DNA from: Phycomyces nitens
Lineage: Eukaryota > Mucoromycota > Mucoromycetes > Mucorales > Phycomycetaceae
NCBI GenBank assembly: GCA_022702545.1
Contig: JAHRBC010000001.1
Span: 9,858,001-9,922,000 of the forward strand
Length of the DNA: 64,000 nt
Direction: 5' to 3'
Part shown: piece by piece, positions 1-11,121 of the stretch
Position numbering within the stretch: the first letter of the stretch is position 1
How the letters are laid out: every line of letters begins with the position of its first letter
Position numbers and translations under genes: made by a program
Notes under the pieces: model-generated
What the model was told of the DNA's origin: nothing
What the model saw: the letters and a program-made list of their open reading frames with translations, nothing else
The model's database searches: none

Positions 1-891
1 GGCAAGGAGTTCAAGATTCTGGTGCAAGTTCTGCCGCCGATTCTTAATGCTGAATTCACAGACGACCCAAAAGTTTGTATGATTGCCAAGCCCTTTACAG
101 AACTTGGTATTCTATCATCTTTACTGTTTGTTCGAGAGATAACCACTGACTTTGATCAATATCTCAACAACATCGATAATGCTGCTCGCCGTCTGGTCAA
201 GTCCTTGCACGAATACGATGTCTATGCTAAGACCAAGTTCAGCCTGACCCTGAAGACCCACCTTCTGCTGCATCTTAAGGAAGACATCAAGAGGTTTGGT
301 TGTGCTTTACATTTTGAGACCGAGAAAGGTGAACAATTTAACAAGTTCATCCGGACTCATTTGGTGTATTCGAACCGTCGTGCTGATAACAGGGATCTTA
401 CCCATAAGTTTGGAAAGCAAGATATGCTCAGACACATTGCTAACGGAAGCTCATGGATTGACAGGACTACAAGAACTCGTGTACAAAGTGGACCCGGTAT
501 ATCTGCCTTTTTTAATGATCAAGGAAGCAAATTTTCTGACAATTACTTTGGTAAACGTCAGGAATTTGTGGACAACAATCATGTAAACAGAAAGATTGTT
601 GCTGGTGTCTCTGTCGCGTTTTCTTACAACCATGATGCCAACAGACTTTTTGCTGGAAAGGTGATGGAAAGTAATGGTGTTTTGTACATTCAGCATTACC
701 AACTTTCCTCACCCAACCTGAACTTGGCAATAGTTGGCTGCCAAGCAACTGAACAATACTGCAAGTTGGAAGATGCTAGAATCGAATGCATGCTACATCT
801 GACCTTAGGTGAGCGCCTTTCTCGCATCAACCTCTTCAAGTTTGGATCTTATCACTTCTTTTGCAAGAACTACTTCCGTTTTTTACTTTAA
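1..891 (+). CDS. C-terminal part of an unrecognised, probably transposon-encoded protein
   Basis: The frame is open from base 1, so the 5' part lies outside the window; the first in-window ATG is not the true start. About 296 residues are visible, ending at a TAA at 889-891. A central stretch carries KTHLLLHLKEDI, then FGCALHFETEKGEQFN, then SNRRADNRDLTHKF and an IANGSSW motif. This order (His-rich helix, TE-x-E-x-FN, SNR-A-x-RD) resembles a family common in fungal genomes and often linked to mobile elements, but I cannot name the family with certainty. The last 90 residues look like an ordinary beta-rich tail without a motif I know. No frameshift or stop is seen. It may be a host gene or the end of a transposon gene lying just left of element T1. 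Confidence 0.5.
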   Translation, partial: GKEFKILVQVLPPILNAEFTDDPKVCMIAKPFTELGILSSLLFVREITTDFDQYLNNIDNAARRLVKSLHEYDVYAKTKFSLTLKTHLLLHLKEDIKRFGCALHFETEKGEQFNKFIRTHLVYSNRRADNRDLTHKFGKQDMLRHIANGSSWIDRTTRTRVQSGPGISAFFNDQGSKFSDNYFGKRQEFVDNNHVNRKIVAGVSVAFSYNHDANRLFAGKVMESNGVLYIQHYQLSSPNLNLAIVGCQATEQYCKLEDARIECMLHLTLGERLSRINLFKFGSYHFFCKNYFRFLL

Positions 892-2455
892 ATCAATAAA
901 ATTCTTTCTTCTTTGTCCTCTTTTTTTTTCAAAGTGCTTTTTAATTTCAGTTTGGGCTGTTAACTATTTCTATTGGCTATTTGTCAAAAAGTAACAGCGA
1001 GATTCAATTTTAGAAGTACCGACTCTCCCAAATTAGATTTATTTAGATTATTCTGAAAAACAGGCAATTTTCAGCTCAGAATTGACTTTTATAGGCAAAA
1101 AAACCTTGTTTTAAACTCAATGACCCTAAATTACCATATTTATACGAGAATTTCTTTTGGTGTGATATTCCTAGTCGATCTACCCTTTTTTGCATTGTAT
1201 TTTACGATACACAGACAGTTTGTGTCAGGGGAGATTGGCCACTTACAAACAACCAGTTTTATCTTTCATTATATTTTATAGTGGGTTTTATAGTATGTTT
1301 TAACAGTCCATCAAGGATGATTGTAGACTATGGCAAGGTAATTGTAGTTATTCTATGCAAACAAGCCTCCCTGGTTTGTTGTTTTTTTTTGGAGCAATAG
1401 ATTCTGAAAATTTTTATTTTTCGTTTTATTTGATAAAAAAATACATTTGCGCTATATATTCTAGTCTCTAGATTATTTCTTTGGTATATCTATTCTACCA
1501 ATCGATATTTCTTGGTCGGCACCATCAACTGGTTCTTAATAGAGCCAGGATACTTACCTAGCTGAGAGAAAGCCAATACTGTCTAAAGTAAAAGAGAAGA
1601 TTGTTAGTAAATTATTTTTATATAAATCATTCATTCTTATACTTACATTTTTAATATAATAAACAGAATATTTGATAGACTCTCTGTAATATGTCAAAAA
1701 ATGATCATTGTCTAATAGATATATGTTAATATTTGTAGATAGGCAATATATAATACTAAAATATTGGTTCACTTACAAGATATAGTCGTTGGAATGGCCA
1801 GATAATTTCAATCGGGAATCCATAGAAGAGCATAGTAAGATGTCTGTGATAGATGTTATTAAAGAGAACATATTTATAATATAAAAGGTTTACCAGAATA
1901 TTATATTGAGATGGATAGAAAAATAGAATTTGCGGCTACATACAAAAGAGTGATTTAGTTAATAAAGAAGAGCTTTAGCATAATATGATCTTACCTTTGG
2001 ATATACAGCCAAGTGCAATAGAGAGACCCCATTATATATTTATAAGCATTTACCTATGAATAATAAAATATATTGAGTAAAAAAAATATTTACAAGAGAA
2101 AGAAAAGAATTAATTACCAGAGTATTTTGCGGTAATATTTAGGCACAAAAGAATATAAAAAATAAAAAGGAAAAATAAATACTTTGTATTAAAAGGCTGT
2201 TTGACCCTGATAAAATGCGGGCAATAAAAATGATAATCCAAAAGAATATGGCTGCCGTCATTTTCATATCTTTGTGATTTATAGTTTATTAGGTTGAAAA
2301 AGATGTCTAGATATAGAACAAGAGTGTACACAAAGCTGTTAAATAACAATAAAACTACAAGACGATTCATTATTTTCAGTCAACCTCTTTACTTGCAAGT
2401 ATACTAGCCATATTCCAATTGTCAAAATATATTAATAATTATTTATTGATAGAAC
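892..2455. other. Non-coding left arm of element T1 with exon-like pieces on the minus strand
   Basis: This AT-rich stretch has no long reading frame. From about 1550 to 2110 there are repeated reverse-strand donor signals (CTTAC blocks near 1551, 1642, 1774 and 1990) separating short GC-richer pieces, the same style as the micro-exon arms of T2, T4, T5 and T7. It sits just upstream of gene A1 and is read away from it. The left terminal repeat of T1 was not found, so the boundary between T1 and the upstream gene is unknown. Confidence 0.4.
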
Positions 2456-3713
2456 ATGAACAATCGTATTCCTCCTCCTCCCCGTCAGCGCAACCCAAGA
2501 CTTAATGCCGTTGCACGCAGTGCATTAGCTGCCACTGAAGATGTACAAATGTCAGACACCACTACAGTCACGGCACCAAGCATTCCTCAAGATATGGATG
2601 CGACTGAGAGAATGTTTGCTCTGTTGACTGCCAACAATGGAAACTTTGTAACACTGGCAAAAGAAATGGCTGAGATGTCAAAGAGAATGAGTGGTGTAGA
2701 AAATGGTATTAATCTCACCAACGAGATTAATATTTATCTCAAGAAAATGATCAAAGAGATCATGGCTGCCCAGGACAAGCTCAGCAAGTCCACCGAGAAT
2801 GGAATTTCTGAGGCAGATTCTGCGATAAAAGCAAGCTTTTCGTCTTTGATGGAGGAAGGGTATACTCCTGGAAAACGGCACGTCGGCATCTCTGTAAGTA
2901 AATCAATGATAGTAAATATAATTACCAATATATCTAACAGACATATATTAGCATGCACTCAATAAATACATGAAGAACCCAAACCTCACGGACACAGATC
3001 CATTAAAAGTTGCCGAGAACAATGAGAAGCCAGGATGGTCAACTAATGGCACCTTCAAGGAAGGCTATAATCAAGCCCTTGCAATGGCCGTGATTTCGTA
3101 CTTGCGACAACAGCAAAGTGCAATTGGTGTTTCAACCAATGATATTGCAAGAATAGTGAAGAATCACTACAGGAACCAGGTTCGACATTACAAAACATCA
3201 CCTGATAAGATTGTAGCTCGGCAAAGAACATCACGAAGACGCAATCGAAAGATCTCTGTAAGAATAAAAATAAATAGGCCAATGTTTTATTATATATTCT
3301 AATATAGTATTTATGTCTAGCTTCTCAAACGTCGCACTGTTACGTATCAGAAATACACCGAGGAGATTACAAGATTGATGCGAGGCTTGGATTGCAGCAA
3401 TGTTCTTGTATTAGAGGTGATGTCTGACGATGAATCTGACACTGAGAATGAAGTTCGGGCACACCGTCCCAGTTGGAGAAGTGATAAGGTAATGTACTAT
3501 ATAATTAAAATTTATATTAGCTTTAAGTTCACTAACTAACATTTGTTTAAAAAATAGCTCCAAGAGTTTATCGATGTGGTTGACAAATTGTCTGTCAAAA
3601 GGTTGCAAAAGAAATCCAACAGCTTATTGAAGCGTGTTCGTTTTGTAAAGGAAATGAGTGTCTCTCAGCATATGTCAGTCACGTTACCAGAATGGTGTAT
3701 TTCTACTGAATAA
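2456..3713 (+). CDS. Gene A1, companion protein of transposon T1 (four exons)
   Basis: Predicted exons are 2456-2893, 2952-3257, 3321-3488 and 3558-3713, all with GT-AG borders, giving a 355-aa protein. Exon 2 is 306 bp, the same length as in the four other copies here, and encodes the family core: YMKNPNLT, then NNEKPGWSTNGTF and a basic helical segment. Exon 3 encodes an acidic MSDDESD stretch followed by RPSWRSDK, matching the MSEGESD and P-x-WRSDE signature of the other copies. The N-terminal exon is Pro-rich, then predicted helical. No known domain is recognised. In CACTA-type elements a second gene usually encodes a DNA-binding accessory protein, and that is the inferred role. It converges on transposase gene B1, with about 190 bp between the two stop codons. 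Exon 1 is longer than in the other copies. Confidence 0.75.
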
Positions 3714-3904
3714 ATAAATAAAAAAATTTTAACTAAGAATTTAATAGCTTCTTGTATACGTATGCACTTTTTGATGGATGCATTACAGGCAAATATATAA
3801 AATAATCAAAGTTATACTGTATGTGAAATATACATTAAAGAATATAGAAATATTTAATGATATTTAATTGTAAGTCTTTATTGACGTTAATTTATTTTGG
3901 AATA

Positions 3905-6900
3905 TTATATATAGATCTTACGTAACAAGGGAACAACACACATCATCACTCGACCTCCATCACCTATGTGTTCACCTATAGCTACAGACAACAAAATCCT
4001 ATGTACAGGAAGAATATTTTGAAGACTACTCGGTTCAAACTCCAGCTCATTCACCTCTACGCCCTCATCACTCCTGGGTTGCAGATTAGCCTCTCTATAC
4101 CAACGTACATATGCAAACACATGCCGACTCGATTGACCAGCAAATGAGTTTGTGGCAGTATTCACAAAGAGGTACTGAATCTGGCCGGTGTATGCATTTG
4201 TATACTGATCATTGCTTGTCTTGAACAGTGCCTGGATGAATGAACCGCGTTGCATGGTTCCATTACTTCCTTTATACACCTGGCCAAGAAGATTGATCGA
4301 TGAAAATTTTTGGATGCGGTTGTTGACTATGGTTTGTGAGGGACTGGCCTGGCGATAATGAACAAGTTGCTCATTGTCATACACCTCACGATAGTACTCC
4401 AAAAGGTACTGGTACTCGCTCTCCTTCATCGATACCTCTTCCTTCAAAGCCAAAGGAAGCGCAGATGGTGGCAATGACTCGTTGCCCTTCACAATGTCAA
4501 AGTCTGTCTCTGCAGCAGCAAGAAATGCGTTCAGATCAAATGGCGTGGCAATGGTGGTGGCAATGGTGGCAATGGTGGCAGTGGTGGCAGTGGTGGCAGT
4601 GGTGGCAGTGGTGGCAGTGGTGGCAGTGAACTCAGCAAGGATGCTGGCATGAGAAGGCACAAGAACTGGTGCAAGTATACGCAGGAGGTCTCCTTTGTAC
4701 GCGTCTTGATGGTACCTCTTCATGTATGTGGCCTCAAAGCCATCTCTCTGGTTTGTTGAGAAATTCTTGAGAATGCCGTTGAATCTCTCAAAGCTAAACA
4801 GCCAGTATCCATAAACCGGCCCAAAATTGCTGACGGTGTCTTGAAGATGCAAATGGAGGTGCATGTTCGGCGAAATCAATTGGGCATCATACAATACTTG
4901 GCACTGTCTGCAAAATGCCTCAAGAGAGCTGTGCACTTCCTCCAGCTCAACCACGGAAATGCTTGGCTTGACAAGGTACTGACAGGCATTGACAAATGAT
5001 ATCCAGTTGCCAAGGTGGACATCAGGCAAACGACCGCGCAGGAGAACAGGAGAGTACACCAAGCACCAGGACTTCCATTCATCCGCCTTCATAAATGGAA
5101 AGTCCTTGCCAATCTTCTTTCTCAATGGTGTATAGTCAGGAGGGAGGACCATCTTCTCCGAATCTTGCTGCATGGCGGCCAGGTCTCTGTTTGTGATCAG
5201 ACCAGTCGATCTCCATTTCTCCATCATCCTTTTGGCGGTTCCCAGAAAGAGGTTATGCATTGGATCTATTATGGTGCATTCCACTGCATTAAAGTACTCA
5301 AGATCATGGAGTTCCGACCAGCGGACTCCATTCTCCTTTTCCATCCTCTTTCTTTCTACCTCACTGGACGCGTTCTTCCAGGCCACAGCATCACGGCGAT
5401 TCTCTTGATCAGTGCGAGCCACCCACTCGGAGAAGACGAACCCAGAATAGTCAACACCACTGTTTCCTGGGAGGCGAGAGAACTGGCGATTGCACTTGTG
5501 GCATGCATTGGTACTTGCATGGGACGTAAATCCACATGTTTTCCTGGCGGCAGGGATGTCACAGGCGACAAGAAGAAGGGCGGCACGAACCAATGCACCA
5601 GAAGGACACTGCGCCGTTGGCATCACCACACCCACATACAAGGATTTGAGCTCGGCAACAAGGGGACGGAGGTAGTGGTTGATTTCACTGGTTTTGGCTT
5701 CTTTTGGCCCAGGCATCAGACCAACAAGAAGAACGTTCTCTTTCTTATAACGTTCGGCCCTCGGCAGATTATTGACAGAGAGATAGATGGCTCCGCAAGA
5801 GTATGTGACCCCATCGAAAGGCTGGAACCAATCGATGTTCATGGTGAGCATGAGAGATCGCTCATGATCCACAAATTGCCTGTCATTGGCATCTTTCAAC
5901 TCACTCCACTTGGCGCCATCGTAGATGTCGAACATCATTCCAGAAACTTGCTGTCTTGCTCTCCAATGGTTGATTGCTTCCTCAAACCCAGGGCGACGGA
6001 AGAAGATTGACAGTGCACTGATTACTGAGCTGTACATATATACCTTGTTAGGCAAGGACGTGTTTTTTGGAGGAGCCTGGAAGAGCTGGCTTCCACAAGT
6101 ATTTCCAGAGAGCCTCTCGAAATCGCAGCATCGGGGAACACCTTCAGACTCCAAGTATGTCTTGTGACAATCGCCGCATGCCACAAAACGCTGGATACTC
6201 TTGGATAACGATGTCATGCCAGTCATTGAGTTGAGGCCACTCAAGCTGGATGGAAGACTGAAGGATTGGCCAAAGTGAGACAGGACCTCGTTCAGAAACT
6301 TGATCAAGATCGAACCACCCGAATTGACGACATACTTTGAGATAAAGAAAGCAGCAAAGGCGGCAACAAAGGCATGAAGAGGGTCTGCAGGCATTGATGT
6401 CTCAAATTGCTCTGTTTGGTTTTCGTATTAATATATGGTATATGCTTATTTATTTTGTACTAACCTTCAAGTTCTTCAACCTCATCTTCAGAATCGTCCG
6501 AACCATTCAACTCATTGTCATCGGCATCTTCACTTTCAACTAAAAATAATAATATAACAAGAGCAAAAGGTAAGTATTCGTATTCTGTTACATAAAGAAT
6601 ATCCTTGCAAGTCATTACAATTTATTATATTGTGTAAATAAAATTATATACTTACATTCAAAATTCTCTTCGGCATCATTGACTTCAATGTCAATCTCCA
6701 TGTCATTCTCATTCACCATCAGAGAAGCTTTAGAATACGATTATATATTTTAAAGAAAACGGTTAATTATGACAAAAAATAATAATTTACGGCATACACT
6801 TACAAGAACTTCTAGCTTGAAAGCTTCTTACAATATCATTGGTGATATGTCTTCGGTATGTTTGAGTTGATACCATGACAAAGCCTCTGCTATTAGAAGA

Positions 6901-6948
6901 GCAGATAGCACACTTGCATTCGACTTGATTGTTTGAGTAGCTGGACAT
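3905..6948 (-). CDS. Gene B1, Tnp2-like transposase of transposon T1 (four exons)
   Basis: Exons on the minus strand are 6948-6804, 6727-6656, 6539-6465 and 6411-3905; the joined frame is open for 932 aa. Exon 1 (145 bp) carries a CKCAIC...H finger-like motif, exons 2-3 are acidic, and exon 4 holds the catalytic region. Family landmarks are the LMPGPKEA block, ACDIPAARKTCGFTSHAS with a Cys pair, IDPMHNLFLGTAKRMMEKW, and HLHLHLQDTVSNFGPVYGYW near the C-terminal third. These match the tnp2/CMC (CACTA-like, Plavaka-like) transposases. This copy is clearly diverged from B2-B7, the most divergent of the set, yet carries no stop or frameshift. It includes a simple Thr/Ala/Ile repeat made by a hexanucleotide array. 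It could be functional, but I could not locate the T1 terminal repeats. Confidence 0.85.
4549..4628. repeat. Coding hexanucleotide repeat (GTGGCA/GTGGCAATG type)
   Basis: A run of GTGGCA units with some GGCAAT variants lies inside gene B1 exon 4. On the coding strand it gives alternating Ala-Thr-Thr and Ile residues. Its length is a multiple of three, so the transposase frame is kept. It has no counterpart in the aligned region of B4, B5 or B7. Confidence 0.9.
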
Positions 6949-7532
6949 ATTGATTTTTAATAGTCTTTTTAATTGACAAGAAAGGCAAATGGCTCAGGAA
7001 CATATTTTAATATATATCATTTTTAGAATATCAACTGCCAAAATGACATAGCTAGCATTGACGCCCAAAACTGGGATTTGTCTATAAGCAGAAATAGTTG
7101 TCTCATTCCTGGTTACAGGATTGTGAACATGTGTTTGTTTATATGCCTTTTATAATATACGTCATTACATCTCTCTTACAGAACTGACATCACTTATAAT
7201 AAATCGAAAAGAGAAATATATACTCTTTAAGCAATTAATTATTTCAAAAGGGGTTTTACAATAATAAACTAGATGTTATCTTGTAAAAAATCTTGTTTGC
7301 TTATAAAAATCACTATTCTAATTGATTCTGCGACATAGTTACAAGGAGTATAAATTACTTACAAACGAATATCATGCCTAAAAGACTCTACTTTATTATT
7401 CTATCCAATAGAACATATTGAATATTATAATCGCCGTCAAAAATAAAAAAGTTTATTATGTTTAACTTTAGTCTACTAATGGTAAGATAATACAGTAGTT
7501 TGCTATAAATGAAACCACTCAATTTTTGTAGT
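6949..7532. other. Upstream region of gene B1; no gene seen
   Basis: AT-rich DNA upstream of the B1 start. By analogy with T5 and T7, where the terminal repeat lies about 240 bp upstream of the B start codon, the right end of T1 is expected near 7190, but no CACTGG-type end is visible, so T1 either uses other ends or has decayed. No RNA gene or convincing reading frame is seen. Confidence 0.4.
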
Positions 7533-7666
7533 GTTGTTTGGCTCAAGATCATCTATTATAGGCTGTTCCTTATTCATATTTTCTTTATAATCATTTGCAT
7601 TCCAAGACGTGGCAACACCCGTAAAGGCTATTCCCATCTTTGGCATAAGATTAAAACCAAGAATAA
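7533..7666 (-). pseudogene. Short fragment of gypsy1-family protease-to-RT linker
   Basis: On the minus strand about 44 codons match the gypsy1 polyprotein around MPKMGIAFTGVATSW and EQPIIDDLEPNN (gypsy1 near 43391-43525), with only a few changes. Similarity stops abruptly on both sides, and the left and right flanks are unrelated to gypsy1. It is a captured internal scrap with no LTRs nearby, joined directly to an inverted DIRS scrap. Confidence 0.8.
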
Positions 7667-7675
7667 CACTACAAA

Positions 7676-7935
7676 AATCACTTAGTTGGTGAAATAGAAG
7701 CCGAAAATGTGATACATACTCTCTGAGCCACGCTTTATTTTCATATATATTCAATAAATTTGTTATCTATATTACTTTATATCTTTCTAACTAGCTAAGT
7801 GTTATGTATATTCAATTTTTTTTTCTTGGGTAGGGATAAGTTCTATAATACTTCTTGTCAATCCTAGAACCACTTTCGATACCAAGGGCGGGTATGTATC
7901 ACATTTTCGGCTTCCATTTCACCAACTAAGTGATT
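7676..7935. repeat. Inverted repeat, arms of about 44 bp
   Basis: Arm 7676-7719 is the near-perfect reverse complement of 7892-7935, which is the end of the DIRS recombinase coding region. The spacer is about 170 bp. The left arm directly abuts the gypsy1 scrap at 7533-7666. This looks like filler DNA copied during break repair rather than a DIRS terminal repeat, although DIRS elements do carry unusual inverted repeats. Confidence 0.7.
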
Positions 7936-9114
7936 GCTTGTTGTACCTAAACTAATCCCCGTTGGTTTCATTCCAGCCTCCAATGTGATACTGTTTTCCG
8001 TTGAAAAAATTGAATTTGTAATGATACTGCTCTTGGATGCTTGTGCTGTTGGTTTATAGTAGTACTTTTCAAAAGTGTTTGTATTGAGACTCCAATTTGC
8101 ATGCTCCTTGATGGCTTGGATGCTATTGCCTTCTTGTACTGCCTTTGTACTGGAAGCAGATCTTAGGGAATGTGCTTTAAATGTTGATGTGTTGATTCCT
8201 GCTGCTCTCATATCAGATTCAACCCAGTTAGCCAGTGTGGTTGGGGCAATAGAAGTGATGGCTCTTGTAGTCGAGTCGAGGTAGGCAAGAAAAAGAGTGT
8301 GGTCCTCTGGTAAAGATTGATGGAGAGTCAAAGTCTTTTGTATAAATAGATAGAGGGTACATACAGGACAAGTATCTTCTTTCGTTGTTGGCCCTAATTG
8401 AATGGATTTTTGTTGTGCTTCTTTCGGTGTGCATGAGTGAAGGAAAACACCTTGTAGTTCATTGTCATTTATCTGGAAAATCACATTGCAGTATTGTAAT
8501 CGGCCGATATCTGAACGTGGTCACCACATAGTAGCAATACCCAATAGGAGGATAGTCTTTTGTTGAAGGTCTTGAATAGAAAGTCCTGCAGAGGATACAT
8601 ATTGATGCTCGATAAAGGTGATTAGGATAGAGACGTCCCAAATTTCCAGTTGTTCTCGTCTTGGTATGTGTACTTCAGTATGTCGTTTGGCTGCAAAAAA
8701 GTCTTTAATCAACAGGTTTTCTGCTATAGGTGGGAGGTGTGGGTGTGTGTTGTTGAATACTGATGCCAAAGCCGATCGTAAGGTATTTAAATGTTGAGCT
8801 GAATAGTGGTTGTGTTGAACTAGGAAGTTAACAATATGTGTTGTATTATATTCTGTGGGGTCTAGTGTTGGGATTTGGTGGAGATTCCATTTGTACCATT
8901 TCTCCCATCCATTGTCATATGCTTTTTGTGTCGAGTGTCGAATGCTGTGTTGTAAGTATTTTGTTGTATCTTTGGTTAGACCAGCGGTGTTCCTCTTGTT
9001 GTTGATAACAGTCATGCGGCTAATGACCACTTGTGATTTAACTTCATGATTATTGGATGGTCTAGGTGCCGTTGTTGTAGTATCATTGGAAACCAATATT
9101 GGCTCGGCCACCAT
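7864..9114 (-). pseudogene. DIRS-type tyrosine recombinase, one internal stop
   Basis: The minus-strand frame runs from an ATG at 9114, overlapping the RNase H/methylase-like frame as is usual in DIRS elements. The N-terminal part has the core-binding helices (STQKAYDNGWEKWYKW, LNTLRSALASVF); the C-terminal part has the catalytic HSLRSASS block, then HANWS, then TFEKYYYKP with the candidate nucleophilic Tyr. A TGA at 8521-8523 breaks the frame where the family normally has an Arg (TMW-R-PRSD), a CGA-to-TGA change. The recombinase would have joined a circular cDNA to the target instead of an integrase. The copy is inactive unless the stop is suppressed. Confidence 0.85.
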
Positions 9115-10871
9115 GGCATGATCAGCACTGCTCTTTGTATCCTTTGTGTTTTTAATGTCTGAAGTACGCGAGGTATAAATCTCCAAGGCGGATTCAAGTA
9201 CATCCCCTTCTTCTTCCACGTTTGCTGAAATGCATCGATGGTGGCTGCTGTTGGATTGGGTCTCAGGCTCCAATATATTGGTAGTTGGTGATTGTGTCGT
9301 GCAGCAAACACATCTATTTGTAGTGGTCCCCACTTGTGGTTGACGTGTTTGAACATCCTCATTGGTATCTTGGATTTGTACAGTGGTTTCTTCTTCCTGC
9401 TCAATTGGTTGGCTTCCACATTCTCTATCCCTGGTATGTGTTGGTACTGTACGTTCAGCTTGTGTTTGTTCTGTATCTCCTGGATCTGTACGGCCAAGTC
9501 TTGAAGGATTGGTGAGCTTGTCCCTCCGGCCTTTGCTGTGTATTTTAATGCAGTGATATTGTCTGAGAATATCTTTATCATTGACCCTTTGCATTTTGGT
9601 GCATGGAGTTGAAGTGTAAACAAGATGGCCATTAGTTCTCTTACATTGATTGATTCCTGAAGCTCTTGGTATGTCCAGAATCCTGTTGTTGATATCATTG
9701 GGGACTTGATCCCCCATCCTGAATTCGAGGCGTCTACATGGATTGTCATGTTTGGTTGTATTGGTAGTAATATCTGTATGGGAAGGCCGTTCTTTTGGGT
9801 CACAAAGTCGTTCCACCATTGCAATTCTTTTTGGCTTGATGCTGTTATTTGTAATTTGGATTCTCAATTGTGTCGGTGTATGTGGAGTGTTTGTGCCAGA
9901 TCCCTCTGAAGGTGTCGGATATGTAACAGGGCTTTGCCTATGGCCGGTATGACAGATGTCATTTTTCCTAATAGACTCGCTAACCAACGGCATGTCCTTG
10001 GGATGGGCAGTAGGGCTTGGTGTATCTGTTGTATAAGCTTTCTTATCTTGATGTCGGGAACTGTGATCTTCATTGTCTTGGTGTTGAAGTTGAAGCCTAA
10101 AAATTCTTGTGTCTTGGAGGGTGTTAATAAGCTCTTTGTTTCGTTTATGATGAAACCAAAGTTTTTGAGGTGAGTAATCACTCTTTGGGATACTTGATTC
10201 ATTTCTTGGGGGGTTTTGGTGAGCAGGCAAATGTCGTCCAGGTAGTAGACAAGTCTTATACCTTCTCTTCTTAATGGTTCGACGGCATGTTGCATGATCT
10301 TTGAAAACACTCAAGGGGCAATACTGATGCCAAATGGGAGTGCGGTGTATCTGTAGACGGTGTCTTGATCTTTGAATGTGAGGTAGTCTTGATAGTCTGG
10401 GTGTATTGGTACCACCATGTAGGCGTCCTTTAGATCGATTTTGCACATGTAGTTGTCCTTTTCGATGATTTCTCTTAGAGCGGGCACCCCTTCCATCTTG
10501 AAATGTTCTATCTTTATGAATTGGTTTAGTCTGGTGCAATCGAGAATGGGGCGTCGTTTTGTGGCCTCTTGGATGGTAAAAAATGTTGAGAGGTAGTCAG
10601 TGGACTGGCTTGGAGAAACTTCGATAATTCCTGCTTGTAGAAACTTGTTGACAGCATTGTTGACTTCTATTTGATCGTTTGTGGATGTTAGTTTTTGTTT
10701 CCATCTCCATGGAATTGGTTTCCTGGCAAATTGTATCTTGTTGTTAGGATTGGTTCCTAACAGCCTTCGCGCCACACTCCCGAAATGGATACTAGCTAGA
10801 AGACCAAATACATCATAGCTATCTTTAGACTTTCCTTTCTTGTACACCCAACCGCCACAGTTACCAATCAT
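9012..10871 (-). pseudogene. DIRS-type reverse transcriptase, RNase H and methylase-like polyprotein with two stops
   Basis: Reading from 10871 down, the frame shows RT blocks (KRPILDCTRLNQFI, CKIDLKDAYMVVPIHPDYQ, LPFGISIAP), a TGA at 10311-10313, then VYYLDDICLL (the catalytic YLDD), a TGA at 9861-9863, then an RNase H segment starting MTIHVDASNSGWG and a C-terminal DVFAARHNHQLPIYWS...LNPPW...PWWPSQ block typical of DIRS polyproteins. The first stop replaces the Arg expected after GISIAP, again CGA to TGA. No gag region is seen upstream; the element stops where gypsy2 DNA starts at about 10872-10900. It is a 5'-truncated, inactive copy. Confidence 0.85.
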
Positions 10872-11029
10872 TATATTTAGACATATCTTTACCCTAGCTA
10901 GAAAACATATAAATGCCAGTAGAGCTTGATCATAGAAAGATCAAGCAAACAACATCTTTTATTAAATAACTTATCCTTGAACCTCCTGTTTCTGTCTCTT
11001 GCCTTGTCTGCTTGGATCAGTTCCTGACA
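10872..11029 (+). repeat. 3' part of the 5' LTR of gypsy2
   Basis: A TATA-like ACATATAAAT at about 10904 is followed by the LTR end ATCAGTTCCTGACA at 11029. The same end appears inverted at 47222, which starts TGTCAGGAACTGAT, supporting this as an LTR terminus. The solo LTR at 18714-19331 carries a similar AACATATAAAT-CAGTAG block, so related LTRs occur in the window. The 5' part of the LTR is missing at the DIRS junction. Confidence 0.55.
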
Positions 11030-11121
11030 GTTTGTTCGCTTCACAACTCTTGTACCCCGCCCTGGATTCCCTGTACTCTGACCCTCTGCTTTCCCCCCTC
11101 TCTGCTTCCTCATTTTATACC

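Noticed and set aside
5015..6010. 331-codon plus-strand open frame
   Set aside because: Antisense to conserved exon 4 of transposase B1, no motif of its own.
7071..7090. CCCAAAACTGGG as a degenerate terminal repeat of T1
   Set aside because: It does not match CACTGG tips well, no partner was found on the left, and no duplicated triplet could be paired.
8521..10539. 672-codon open frame on the minus strand across the DIRS element
   Set aside because: Only its last part (from about 9114) is recombinase; the rest overlaps the RT frame and is rich in Arg/His/Thr without any motif, a shadow of the real coding frame.
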